64,000 nt of DNA from Sphaerulina vaccinii (lineage: Eukaryota; Ascomycota; Dothideomycetes; Mycosphaerellales; Mycosphaerellaceae), in contig JAKUDP010000001.1 in NCBI GenBank assembly GCA_022570795.1, forward strand, positions 2,232,001 to 2,296,000, given 5' to 3'. The notes under the pieces are model-generated. The model was not told the DNA's origin. It did not search any database and saw only the letters and a list, made by a program, of their open reading frames with translations. Positions within the stretch are counted from its first letter, which is position 1. Each line of letters opens with the position of its first letter. Below, one piece after another: positions 33,709 to 44,273 of the stretch. Both the position numbers and the translations under genes were made by a program.

Positions 33709-34140
33709 TCATCTCAATGCCTGCGTTCCGACCGTGGCACCTCCACTCGCCTGTCCTTCTTGCCTCGGCGGCGCATCACTCAGCAGGGTGTGCAAGCTGT
33801 GGTCCTTCCATGCAGGTTCGCGAGTCTTCTGCTGAGCTCGCTGAATCCCAAAGGCTGCGTGCTGGTCTGGGACAATGTCCTCTTCCTCGTCCGGGTTGAG
33901 TGGTTGATGCTGAGGCGCAACATTGATCTCTTCGGCAGGTAGCTTGATGCGAGTGAAGTCTTCGAGCAAGTCGGCGTGGTGCGCAGCGTGCATGTGAATG
34001 TGGCTGAAGGTGGAATCGCGCGACTGTGACATTAGCCTAAGGTTATAGAGGTGTTGAAGAAGGTCTGTACCATATTGGCTTCTGTGTAGTTGTTTCAAGG
34101 GTATCCTTTCCGTCTCGTCGTCTCTATGCAGGTCGAAAGT
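33709..34140 (-). CDS. Hypothetical protein, 3' exon (5' end unresolved)
   Basis: A minus-strand frame runs from an acceptor-like site (cataacaaaccccag, branch ATAAC) at 34141 down to the stop at 33709. It encodes TFDLHRDDETERIPLKQLH, continues YGTDLLQHLYNLRLMSQSRD and later LPAEEINVAPQHQPLNPDEE. The composition is protein-like and hydrophilic, and there is no start ATG until MSQSRD inside, so one or more 5' exons probably lie between 34150 and 34450. I do not recognise the family. Confidence 0.4.
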   Translation of the reverse strand, partial: TFDLHRDDETERIPLKQLHRSQYGTDLLQHLYNLRLMSQSRDSTFSHIHMHAAHHADLLEDFTRIKLPAEEINVAPQHQPLNPDEEEDIVPDQHAAFGIQRAQQKTREPAWKDHSLHTLLSDAPPRQEGQASGGATVGTQALR

Positions 34141-34816
34141 CTGGGGTTTGTTATGATCAACTTCACTTGCACGTTCAGTCGCGCTTCGCTTCGCGTGCAG
34201 TCGGTACGAGTAGCCTCTGCTGAGATTAGAGTGGAAACAAGACGCGGGAAGATTCGGTGGCGGCGTTTCGATGTGATATGGCAGAGCTCAATTCGGTTAC
34301 AGCAGAAAACGTGTGCCAAGTCGAACATACGCGGCAGCAACGAACAGAAGGCGAATTTCTCCTATTTCCAGCTGGAAGAGTACTGTAGATGGTCAATTCG
34401 CGCGTAATTGCTTGAAGATGCTTGACTCGATTCATAGTATTGCATGAAAACACGTTGCATTTGCTTAGACTTGCTCTGTTCTGCTGTTGAGAAGGAAGAA
34501 CAAGAGATCGACTAGCAGGGGCCCTTTCAATCTGTCTGCATCTCCAACCTCCTGCTTCACCTTCACCCACACACTCTCCACTGTTGATTGTATCTGCATA
34601 TTACGATTCCACGCCCATCGACTGCGCTCAGCGACAGAGAGACTTCTTGTTTTGCATTGCTTCTCCAGTCGCTCGTTATCGTTCGCACCACAACAGAAGA
34701 CGTCCTCTAGCAAACGGCACTTTCGCACGTAGACTACCGCACGGCATCGACAGGAGTAGCCTTCCCACGGCTGACAGCGCAACTGGAACTGCCCCTCGAG
34801 GGCTCCTCCCGCGAAT
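34141..34816. other. Upstream region of the mannosyltransferase
   Basis: The 676 bp probably hold the 5' part of the minus-strand hypothetical gene and the promoter and leader of the mannosyltransferase. Nothing else is recognised. Confidence 0.35.
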
Positions 34817-36479
34817 ATGGATATCGTCAAAGGCCTCCAAAAGCGCATACCCACTGCGGAGAATCTCCCGACGCTGAAATCGCTTCAGAACACTTCGCTG
34901 AAGGATGTCAAGGAGAAGATCTCTCCACGAGTATCCTTCCTGAAACGAAGAATACGGATTCGTGGCAATAGCAAAATCAGCGTACCCTTATATCTCGTGC
35001 TGCTGTTTCCCGCGATAGTGGTGATAGCCATATTGACACTATTCGTACGGCATCCGGACTCGCCCGGCGCGCGACTGATACCTTCAGGCTCTCCGCCGAG
35101 CGTACGAAAGATTAGCGAGAAACACGATAAAGTCTTCGTCACAGGATGCTTGGACCCCAAGATCACGGCGAAGGAGACTCCACGCGCGAATGCAGCATTT
35201 GTGGTACTGGCACGAAACAAGGAGCTAGACGGAGTCATTGAGAGTTTGAAGAGCGTGGAAAGACACTTCAACAGGTGGTTCCACTACCCTTATGTTTTTC
35301 TCAATGACGGGGAGTTCAATAGCACGTTCAAGGAGACTGTGATGAACTACACCTCAGGGACTGTCGAGTTCGGTCAGATCGGACCTGACCACTGGGGCTA
35401 TCCCAATTGGACCGATGCGAACGTCGCAAAGGAGGGCATCAGGAAGCAGGGTGATGCGGCAATCATGTACGGAGGCATGGAGTCTTACCACCACATGTGT
35501 CGCTTCTACTCTGGCTTCTTCTACAAGCACGAGCTGCTGCAAAAGTACGACTGGTATTGGAGAGTGGAGCCCGAGATCAAGTACTTCTGCGACATGACAT
35601 ACGACCCATTCGTACACATGGAGCGCAACAACAAGACTTATGGCTTCACGATCGCGGTCAAAGAGCTTAAGGAGACTGTACCAAACATATTCAGATATGC
35701 CTCTGCGTACAAGCGTAAGCATGGTCTAAAGAGCAAGGGCTTGTGGGAGATGTTTCTTGAGCCTAAAGAAGGATACAATCAGGATGGCACGCCAAAGCCT
35801 GGCACCATTCCTCCAGATGAGCTGCCCAAGGAGGATCCCAAGTACGCTGATGGTAAGACGAAGCCATTGCCGGAGGACATCTTGCGAACAGAGCCTGGAC
35901 AAGGGTCATTGCCTGAAATCGATCCTGAAGCCATGGAAGGCGAGATCTACAACATGTGCCATTTCTGGTCAAATTTCGAGATTGCGAGACTGGACTGGTT
36001 CAGGAGCAAGGAGTATGAGGAGTTCTTCCAGATGATGGATCGCTCAAGTGGCTTCTGGATGGAGAGGGTGAGTCTCATCCAACCTTCTACCCGAACCTGA
36101 ATACAGCTACTGACATGATTTGTAGTGGGGTGATGCGCCAATACACTCCCTTGCAGCCGGTGCGCTTCTAGCGCCCAGTGATATTCACTACTTCCGCGAC
36201 TACGGCTACAGACATACCACGATCCAGCATTGCCCAGCGAACGCGCCTGCACGACAAATGCCCCGAGAACCATACCTCGAGATGACGACGCTCGACGAGA
36301 AAGAACGCAAAGAAGAAGACGAGTACTGGGAGAAATGGGATACAGAAAAGGAGAATGGCGTGGGTTGCAGATGTCGTTGCGACACTGACATTGTGGATGT
36401 GGAAGGCAAGGAAGGATCTTGCATACCCCAATGGGTTGACATCGCGGGCGGCTTCATCACACCAAGCGGACCAGGCTAG
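34817..36479 (+). CDS. Alpha-1,2-mannosyltransferase, GT15 (KRE2/MNT1/KTR) family
   Basis: This is a Golgi type II membrane enzyme that adds alpha-1,2-mannose to O- and N-linked glycans. The exons are 34817-36067 and 36126-36479 (intron 58 nt, phase 0, 535 codons). The N-terminus is a basic cytosolic tail, and then a membrane anchor (VPLYLVLLFPAIVVIAILTL) lies at residues 55-75. The catalytic domain has the GT15 hallmarks: HYPYVFLNDGEF, QKYDWYWRVEPEIKYFCD (with the proposed catalytic Glu), MCHFWSNFEIARLDWFRS and, across the splice, FWMERWGDAPIHSLAA. The end RHTTIQHCPANAP and a late Cys-rich piece are also typical. An unusual Pro/Lys-rich insertion (PKPGTIPPDELPKEDPKYAD) lies in the domain. 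Confidence 0.93.
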
Positions 36480-36834
36480 AAGCACCATCATAAGGTAGTG
36501 GATTTACCAGGCTACAAGCATAAGCACCATCATGATCTGGTCACCTTACAGTGAGATGGCGAAGGAGGAGAGGACAGCAGCAGGCTTGTCATTTTGTTAT
36601 GTGCCTCGCGTCCAAGCGGCTATTGCATTGGATCGGTGTCTCTGTCGATCAGAAGTTGCTGGGTTTTGATCATCTCACATCTGGGGTTTGGGAAACAACT
36701 GTACAGGTCACTCTGGAGGACGATCGTCGTAAGTCTATACTACTACCACTACTATTATCATCATCATGTCTACTCTGCTGTCTTTCATGATGGATGCCGG
36801 GCTGATGTAGAGTGAGAGCTCAAGTGAAGCTGGC
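36480..36834. other. Intergenic region
   Basis: The 355 bp carry a short ATC/ACT triplet-like run (tactaccactactattatcatcatcatg) near 36740. No gene is recognised. Confidence 0.4.
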
Positions 36835-38238
36835 ATGAGCGTTCCAGATATGCACGCTAAGCCTGTCTCCAATCAAATGTGTTCTTGGTCTCCTCTGCAA
36901 CTACCTCCTTATACCAAGAAGAAAGAGCATGTTGTTATAGAAGGAACCAAAGAAGGTCGTCACTTCACCTCGAGTGGTACAACGAAGCGCCTGATCAGAG
37001 GCAGCTTGGGCTTCTTGGGGACATACAATAGCACCATTATCGAATTCACGAAGCCATTGAGAAGCACAATTGCAACCACACTTACTATTGACATAGCGAT
37101 AATACTTATTGTCAAGATGCTCCTCAACTTCCTACAAAAGAGCCTTCGCCTGCTTCAGCTGGCACCCCTTTCTGTATCCGAACAAGCTCACCAAGCAAGC
37201 GAGCAGCAACGTCGACCGTCCTCAATTCCACGCATGATCTTCAAGATCTTGCAAACCTCTCTGGACATCATTCGCGCACTCGTCTACACTTGCACAAAGC
37301 TCCTCATCACCAAATATCGCACTACGAAGCAAGCAAGCAGCATCGCCAACCGCTCTAATCACAACATCACCAAAATGGATAACACAACCACACGCCACAT
37401 TACCATGCTCGACTCGATCCCCGAACTTTTAGAAATGTCCATTTTGGCCTGCCCAGCACGATCAAGATTCCAACTTTGTCAAGTTTGCAAGGCCTGGGCC
37501 GCGACCATCGATTCATCTTCGAAGATCCAAGAGTCGCTGTTCATGAGACCTCAACATATCAAAAACGTCTTACAACTCAAACCAGATCAAGATAAAGTCA
37601 CCAAGTACCTGCTCACCGGCATCACGCCTCTCTCTCGAATCCCAGCCGGAGAGAAATATTGTGTCCCAGTCGAGATGAACAATATGGTCTGTGAGAAGGT
37701 TCTGAAAAGGATGAGAAGAAGAAAGCCCGAGCACAACACAAGCCTCGAGGAAAGAATTGCATTGGGCGAATGGATCAAATTGAAAGACGACATTGTTGAG
37801 AAATGGATGGAAAATTTTACGAAACACGATGGCTCTGCAATGAATCTTCCCACCGACGACGATGAAGAAGACGAACTGCGACGCCAAACAATGAAGCAAG
37901 ATGAGGACAAGGACATTGGAGAACTGAGTAAGACGCAACTAGGAATGTTTCTGACTCAACCACCTGTCAAATCCGCTTTTATCAATTTCTTGAAAGCTAC
38001 TCAAAAGGTTAAGAATCCTGATGGGCTGCGTTTGAGAGATATCTTTGATGCGTTGGAGCCGACCAGGGCTTTGTTTGGTCAATTATTGGCAGGTCAGTGG
38101 CGGGAGGGTCAAGGTCAGAGATGGAGTGCACTGGCGTTGAACCTCAGTGGGGCTTTTGATCCGGGAGTTGAAGGGGTTGTGTTTATGGAAGAGGGGGATT
38201 GGGAAGAGGTCAAGGCCGAGGATGTGTCTGAACAATAG
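36835..38238 (+). CDS. F-box-like protein
   Basis: The open frame from ATG 36835 is 467 codons. The second candidate start, ATG 37375 (MDNTTTRHITM, in an AAAATGG context), gives 287 aa and places the F-box near the N-terminus, as is usual. The F-box-like motif is LDSIPELLEMSILACPARSR, then FQLCQVCKAWAATIDSSSKI, and the following QESLFMRP is typical of a large Dothideomycete F-box group. The longer form would add a hydrophobic stretch (TTLTIDIAIILIVKML). The C-terminal half has an acidic stretch (PTDDDEEDELRRQ). A role as a substrate adaptor of SCF ubiquitin ligase is family knowledge; the target is unknown. Confidence 0.65.
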   Translation: MSVPDMHAKPVSNQMCSWSPLQLPPYTKKKEHVVIEGTKEGRHFTSSGTTKRLIRGSLGFLGTYNSTIIEFTKPLRSTIATTLTIDIAIILIVKMLLNFLQKSLRLLQLAPLSVSEQAHQASEQQRRPSSIPRMIFKILQTSLDIIRALVYTCTKLLITKYRTTKQASSIANRSNHNITKMDNTTTRHITMLDSIPELLEMSILACPARSRFQLCQVCKAWAATIDSSSKIQESLFMRPQHIKNVLQLKPDQDKVTKYLLTGITPLSRIPAGEKYCVPVEMNNMVCEKVLKRMRRRKPEHNTSLEERIALGEWIKLKDDIVEKWMENFTKHDGSAMNLPTDDDEEDELRRQTMKQDEDKDIGELSKTQLGMFLTQPPVKSAFINFLKATQKVKNPDGLRLRDIFDALEPTRALFGQLLAGQWREGQGQRWSALALNLSGAFDPGVEGVVFMEEGDWEEVKAEDVSEQ

Positions 38239-38368
38239 AGAGTGTCTGCGAAAAGGCGCTGGTTGCGCTGGAATTGTGGCAGTATGGTGCTGAGTGCACC
38301 GGAATGGAGTATCGCAATGAAGATGGCAGCACCACTCAGTACACATCTTCCATAGAGATCAGTCATAG

Positions 38369-40028
38369 TTCTGTCCACAGAGTCAGTATGGAGCAACTCA
38401 CAACGAAAGTGTATATTCTCTCGATCGGTCATATCCGTCGTCGCATCATCGGCTCCAGGCACAGGTGGGCCGTACTTCTCGTCTCGCCTGCGGTTCTGTG
38501 CATTCATAGTCAGTACTAAAGCCCTCCTGTTCGGTTCTGGTGTCGTGTAGTCGTTCAAGAATGTCTCACCTCTCGTATGTACCACCATCGCATCACCAAC
38601 AAGATTATAGCCTGGATGACGAAACAACACAGATCAACAATGTATCCAGTAAGATAGCGAGGGTGCTGTGCATCGTAGAAGACATGAGGGCCTACTATGT
38701 TCCCAAGACTATAGCCAAGGAACGCCATACTAGTCATCGTCGTACGCTCCGAGAAGCCCCCAGCATTCTGTGCAGGCAGCTGAAAAGATAGCGCGCATGT
38801 GGCGCAATGACCTAATGCGAAGCACACAGCAACAGTCTTGACAGCCTTGTATTGACCAGCTGGCAGCACAAGCTGGAGCAAGAATCCGATAAACGCTGGA
38901 ATCAGACCAAGCAAGGCCATGATGATGCGCATGTTCTCGTAGTAGAGTGCGACGGAGGCTGCGCCAACCATCCAGAACACCTGCGCTGCACCTAGAGCTA
39001 TGCCCAATAGAGATGTTTGAAGATTGCTATAGCCTAGTTCCTCCAACATGAGAGCATAGAAGACACCGGAGCCACCGTTGACGAATTCGTTGAAGAAGAT
39101 TAATGTCATGAGAAGCAGTCCTTGTGGGTCTTTTCGTGGATCGAGAGCTTCTATGATTTCATACTTCTTGATTCGAGGATTACGTGTTCCGGTCTTGTTG
39201 CTTGCTAGGCGCATCACTTCTCGTTCTTGCTCTTCTTTGGAAAGCCATTTTGCTGTACGGGGCGAACTTGGAAAGACGAAGAAGACTACGAGTCCCCAGA
39301 GAGTTGTGATTGCGCCCTCTACGATGAACACTGTGCTTATCATGTCAGACATGATGACGTTAGATGCGGTGTGGAAGTAGACCCTACTTACGCCATCTCC
39401 AAGCTCCCATACCACGCAAATGAATATGCCCAGTGCCATATGGGATGAGACCTCCCACAGACAGAGACACACCGTTCATTGACCACCAGAACACAATTCT
39501 GAAAGTCTGCTCCTTCTTAAGATAGAAGATAGAGCTGATCAGCACCCAAGCAGGTGTAATGACACTCTGTAACGCTCCTAGAACGAATCTTTGCCCAGCA
39601 AGCCCAGCAAAGGAGGTACACAAGGCTGCTGCCATCGTGCAAAGGCCCCAGAGGGTCACGAATGTCCCCACGACACAGCCCGGATGCCAGTGTTGTGCGA
39701 TCAAAGCCATGATAGACTCGAAGAAGAGACAGCCAAGAAATAGCATTGAAGCTATCCAGGCGTAGTGATTTGTCGACAGGTGCAAAACGCTGTTCATGCC
39801 CCATACAGCAGCATAGCCTAGGGCGGTACAGTCCACGTTCTGTAGCATTTGTGTAAACATCATGAAAGGCATCAGCCAGCGATCGATCTTCCAGACCAGT
39901 GCCTTGGTGTCATAGTCCTCAGTGTCAGTGGTCACTTCCTTAGTCGATGTATTTGCTTGAGGCTTTTCGCCCTTCTCATCGTACACTTGAGCACCGTTTG
40001 GCTCCACCTCGAGGACAATCTTCTCCAT
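38369..40028 (-). CDS. MFS transporter, allantoate/Dal5-like (ACS family)
   Basis: This is a plasma-membrane proton-coupled importer of the anion:cation symporter family; Dal5-like proteins take up allantoate, ureidosuccinate, dipeptides or nicotinate. The exons are 39392-40028, 38570-39330 and one ending near 38369. The introns 39331-39391 and 38496-38569 keep phase and restore GAWRWLFIVEGAITTLWG and REVENRRR-like WWYIRENRRRDEKYG. The motif KIDRWLMPFMMFTQMLQNVD is the diagnostic start of TM1. The 3' end is uncertain: a 31-nt intron-like gap (donor GTGAGT at 38401) would end the protein after TDMTDRENIHFR, and without it the frame runs to 38115 antisense to the F-box gene. The first choice fits the family's usual end better. 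Confidence 0.85.
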
Positions 40029-40396
40029 TGCCGTGATATTGAGCTGTCAAAGTCTGGTAGGCGAAGCGTAACATTCGTGAGTGCAATGCTAGAAGAGTCT
40101 TGTTCGACTTCATGGTAAGTACTCGAGTTCGAGCACTATCATGCTACTGGACATGCAAAGCATAGAGCATGTGATAGCAGAAACATTGAACCGAATGCCC
40201 GGACTGATAGAGTGGGCCAGGGTGTGATAGGCAGACTTGTCCCAACAGGCTAGCATCTTGCTAGCTCACCGCGCGCCGCCAGCTGCTCTGAGCTCGCCAA
40301 TCAGGCAGTACAGTATACCCATTTCTTTCACAAAGCAGCTGCCGTCTTAGTCCAGTGCACTGCACAAAAGCGACTTAATCAAGAGGCACCAGGCCC
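40029..40396. other. Divergent promoter region
   Basis: The 368 bp lie between the Dal5-like transporter (minus) and the alpha/beta hydrolase (plus). This may be a shared promoter, and the two genes could be co-regulated. No gene is recognised. Confidence 0.4.
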
Positions 40397-41485
40397 ATGA
40401 CCATGACCACAAGCGATGAAGAAGATTGCATCAAGCGTCACAGTATTCCTGAACATCTTTTGCCAGGTCTGGATCCAGAATGGATCGCCTTATGGAATGA
40501 GCATGGTCGACATCTCACTCGTGCGGATGAGGTCACGATAGAAGAGTACCGCAAGTCGCCAACCAAGTATAACTTCACGTACGCCAGTTGGTCGGGACCA
40601 GCAGTCCATCACGAAGAGGAGCTCATGATCCCAGTCAGCAAGCCCGATGGTGAGATCAAGATTCGCAGATATAGCCCAGAGGGACCTGGCCCTTTTGGTG
40701 TGCATCTGAACATGCATGGTGGCGGCTGGACGCTTGGTGGACTCGAAACTGAAGCTGGGTACTGTAGAAGTGTTTGCAACAGGGCTGGCGTCAAGGTGGT
40801 AGACATTGATTACCGATTGGCTCCAGAATTCGTGTTTCCTGTCGCCTTCTATGACTGCTGGAGTGTGGTAAAGTGGGTCATCGCGAATGCCGAGAAGCTG
40901 AACATCTTGAAAGACAGTATCTCAATTGGAGGACTGTCTGCTGGTGGCACAATGGCAGCCGTGCTGTCGCACTGGGCCCGAGATGAAGGTATCGAGCTCA
41001 AGCTTGCACTCCTTGTGGTCGGATCGTATGAGCTACGCTGGAGCATCGCCGAGGAGCCATTGAAGTCTGAGGTGGCAAGGAGGTATGCTAGTGTCGCACT
41101 TTCTGAGCACTTCCCTTGAGGAGGAAGATCCAGAGTCGATTGGTTCATGTCCTACTGGCTTCCAGATGATGAACGTGGCATCAGGAAAGCAGCAGTCACA
41201 GACTGGCGGGCACATCCGATCCTGGCTTCGTCGTTGACGGGACTCCCACGAACTCATTTGGTCATTGCTGAGTTCGACTGGTCTCGGGAAGAGGGCCTGT
41301 CATATGCGTCAATGCTTGAGCAAGCTGGAATCCATGTAACGCATAAGCTATACGAAGATATGCCGCACGCATTTGGCCACTATATCCATCCCGAGAAAGG
41401 TCTGTCGAAGAGCAGGTCGTACGTAGATGAGACTGCTCAGATCATTAGCGATGCACATCGGACATCGTGGCTGCTGCTTGTATAG
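40397..41485 (+). pseudogene. HSL-type alpha/beta hydrolase with in-frame TGA
   Basis: This is an esterase/lipase-type hydrolase of the hormone-sensitive lipase family. The oxyanion motif is NMHGGGWTLGG, the nucleophile motif is GGLSAGGTMAA (Ser), and the acid and base are in VIAEFDWSREEG and DMPHAFGHY (His). The reading frame is open from ATG 40397 to 41485 except for one TGA at 41117-41119. The same frame continues directly downstream (GGRSRVDWFMSYWLPDD). The TGA sits where relatives have a Cys or Trp after Pro (YASVALSEHFP then stop), so a point nonsense change is likely. An intron of 45 nt (GTATGC donor at about 41081, acceptor ggaag) would also remove it. I call it a probable pseudogene or sequence error; the catalytic residues are all intact. 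Confidence 0.65.
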
Positions 41486-42615
41486 CAAAAGAGTGTCCAT
41501 TGTTTCCCATACGTGTACCAACAAGTCGTTGGAGAAGCCAAGAAGAAGAAACGCACTTTCAGCCAGCCACTGTTTGCGCTAACTCGATCTAGTAGCTGAC
41601 CATTCGCGAACGCGGCCGCTTCGGCTCCGAACCTTCTCCACTTTCTCTTTGGCGCCTGCTGTGCCTCCCAAAGAAAACACTCGATTGAACCGCCAAAGTG
41701 TTTCGCGTAAGAAGAGGATCCATCAGATGTACTATACTTCGCTAAATAGCGTGCTTCCAACCCATTTCATTGGCAAGCCTTGTGGTCAAACTAAAGGAAG
41801 ACCACCTTAGGGTCGTTTTAGCACCTCGACGGTGTTTCCAGCTAGATCCTTTGACTGCGTCAACGAGCAGGTCGTGCTGTGCCTCGATAGGGAATGTGTG
41901 GTTGTTTGGTAAGCGAGACAGAATTGGTGTAACATTTTCGATGATTCGTAGCCTTGTTCGTTGAACTAATGGGTTGCTGCAGTAGTTGGTGTTTAGGTTG
42001 TGTTGGCTGGTATCACAAGGATATAAGTATGCTAGACTTTGGGAGCCGCACTTTGATACGACTACATCTGGCCTTGCGATCTTGTGCTGTGCGGAGAAGC
42101 GCAGTAACTCAAGTACTTACTGTAAGCCACAACTATGTCTTCTCGAATTCTATGCACCAACGGGTCATACTTGGAACATTGTGTTCCCCTTACATTCGCC
42201 AACTATGCTGCTCAGGTCACAGTCACTTCTGCAAGCCTGGGCGTCAGCCTCAAGATCTGAGATCGCTCCAGGAAGCCATCTGACAAGGCCACGATCTGAG
42301 TAGATCTTAAAGTATGGTTACTTCAACGCATCTCTCTTCAGGCTTCCGCTGTGATGATGTGGCTTATCCGCTGGACGTTTCGAGTAGCTTGCGCGAGACT
42401 ATTCACGGCCCGACTTGTTGTACACACTCAGGGAGTACCTGGCATTCCGCTATATCACACCGCTACGGTTGATATTGCTTCCTTCATACACCTACACATC
42501 TATGCGACTTCTCTATCGTCTTCATGGACGTCCTAGGATCTGCTTCCTGCAGATTCCCTCCCATCTAGATTCCCCAACGCCTTGCTAAAACAGATAAAAA
42601 AGCAGATATCTTCGA
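41486..42615. other. Gap without recognised gene
   Basis: The 1.1 kb lie between the hydrolase and the convergent MFS gene. Frames are at most about 109 codons and show no motif. Nothing was found. Confidence 0.4.
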
Positions 42616-44273
42616 CTAGGGTTGATGACTTCGCGCACGCTCCTTCTGCTCCTTGAGTACCTCGATCTTCTCTTGACGAATGCACCACATGCTCCAAAGC
42701 ACGCCGACGACTGAGCTCATCAGCGTTATCCAGTATGCAGTCGCATAGCACTCCTTGCCATCTCGACAGATCATCTCGCCGCTCGTACCGTTCGGATCAC
42801 CTTCGAAGACGGAGTGAGCATCGAGTGTGCTGCCATACACGATATTGTACACGTTTCCACTGAGTACTGGCGCCCAAGTGATCATGCCCCAGTTGATCCC
42901 AAGCCCCTTGGCTCCGAATGCATCGGCTACCAGAGCAGGATATGTACCAAAGAGACAGCCATAAGCTAGGCCAGTGAAGCCCGATAGTAGGAAGAGGTGG
43001 TTCGGGTCCTCAAGTGTAAGAGCAATGATCTGTGCTGCGACAAAGATACAAGCACTCGCTACTAGCGTCCAGAATCGCGAGGCGTGGTGGTGAATGAGCC
43101 AATCGCTGCCGATACCAGAAGCCAAACGTCCTAGGAAAGAGCAGAAGGATAGGATTGATACGTGCATCAGTTGGCGTTTCGTGATAAAGTCCTTGCTCGC
43201 AGAATCGTCATAGTGCTTCCACAGACTCCGAGCGTCATTGCCGATGTTGTTTATTGTCATCAGGCCCACGCCGCAAAGCAAGGCAAGCAAGACGAACAGC
43301 TGCCAGAACTTCGGGTTTCGTGCGAGCTCCCAACCTGTGATCTCTAGGGTTTCGTGATGAATGCGTCCCTTATGCTCTGTACGTTCTTCACGAATATCGC
43401 CAGGTTCGCTGGAGTTCGAAGAAGTCACTAGGGACTCTGTCTCGTCTTCGTTGCTGAACATGCTATTCTTGCTTGCACCTCGACTGTGCTTTGCGCCACG
43501 TGCGCTCTTAGAGCTCGTGCGATGTAATCGATTACTATCACGGCGTTTGGGAGGTTCTTCGTCGTCCTCGGGCACCACGCCATATGCTGTGATATGCTCG
43601 TCCGATGCCTTGCTGTCTACTATGCGCAAGAAAAGCATACCCAGGAATGTCATAGCCGTGGTCCCATAGGCCAAGATCTTGAGGTACCCGCTAGTGTCGC
43701 CAGGAAATATCAATGTTGCCAGTGTGGTGTAGAAGAACGCACTCAGCCCAAACGCGCTCAGAGGGAACGCTGTCGCAGTGCCCCTGTGTGTTGGCCAGTT
43801 GCTCGCTGACGCTTTGAGCGCTGCACTGAATGCTGTACAGCTGCCAGATCCACTGAACAGAGCAAACAGACATAGCATTGGCACGCCCATACTGCCCGGC
43901 CCATTATCATACGCACTCTTCAACCCAAAGTATCCCATGGCCAAGAACACGCATCCTATCGCAACTCCCCACCGTGGCCCTCTTGAGTCTATGATTATGC
44001 CTCCTGGAATACCCATTGCGTACATTCCTATGTTGCCAAAGTTTCCAATGAGGTTGATCTGCGTAGCCGTAAGTTGTAATCGGTTGGCGAATTGAGGAGC
44101 CCATGCTGAGAAGCCATAATTGGTGCCTGTCAATGGTCAGCCACTGAACAGCAGGTGTCAACTGATCGTCTCTTGAACATACCACAGCTCAAAGCTATAG
44201 TGGTTGCCGCGACAGAGGACAGAATGCGAGCAGTTCGATGCGCCTGTTCTGCGCTCCGACCCGGTTTCGACAT
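42616..44273 (-). CDS. MFS transporter, nodulin-like/monocarboxylate type
   Basis: This is a 12-TM major facilitator, about 533 aa. The exons are 44183-44273 and 42616-44126 (intron 56 nt, phase kept, 534 codons). The first exon encodes MSKPGRSAEQAHRTARILSS, and splicing joins TIALSCG to TNYGFSAWAPQFANRL, a pattern shared with fungal nodulin-like MFS proteins of the vacuolar or plasma membrane. A large hydrophilic central loop (PPKRRDSNRLHRTSSKSARG and GDIREERTEHKG) separates TM6 and TM7, and the tail is basic. Substrate is unknown; relatives include Mch1-like and nitrate/oxalate-type proteins. Confidence 0.82.

Noticed and set aside
36740..36770. Short triplet-like repeat near the F-box gene
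   Set aside because: It is imperfect, only about 30 bp, and of a kind common in intergenic DNA.
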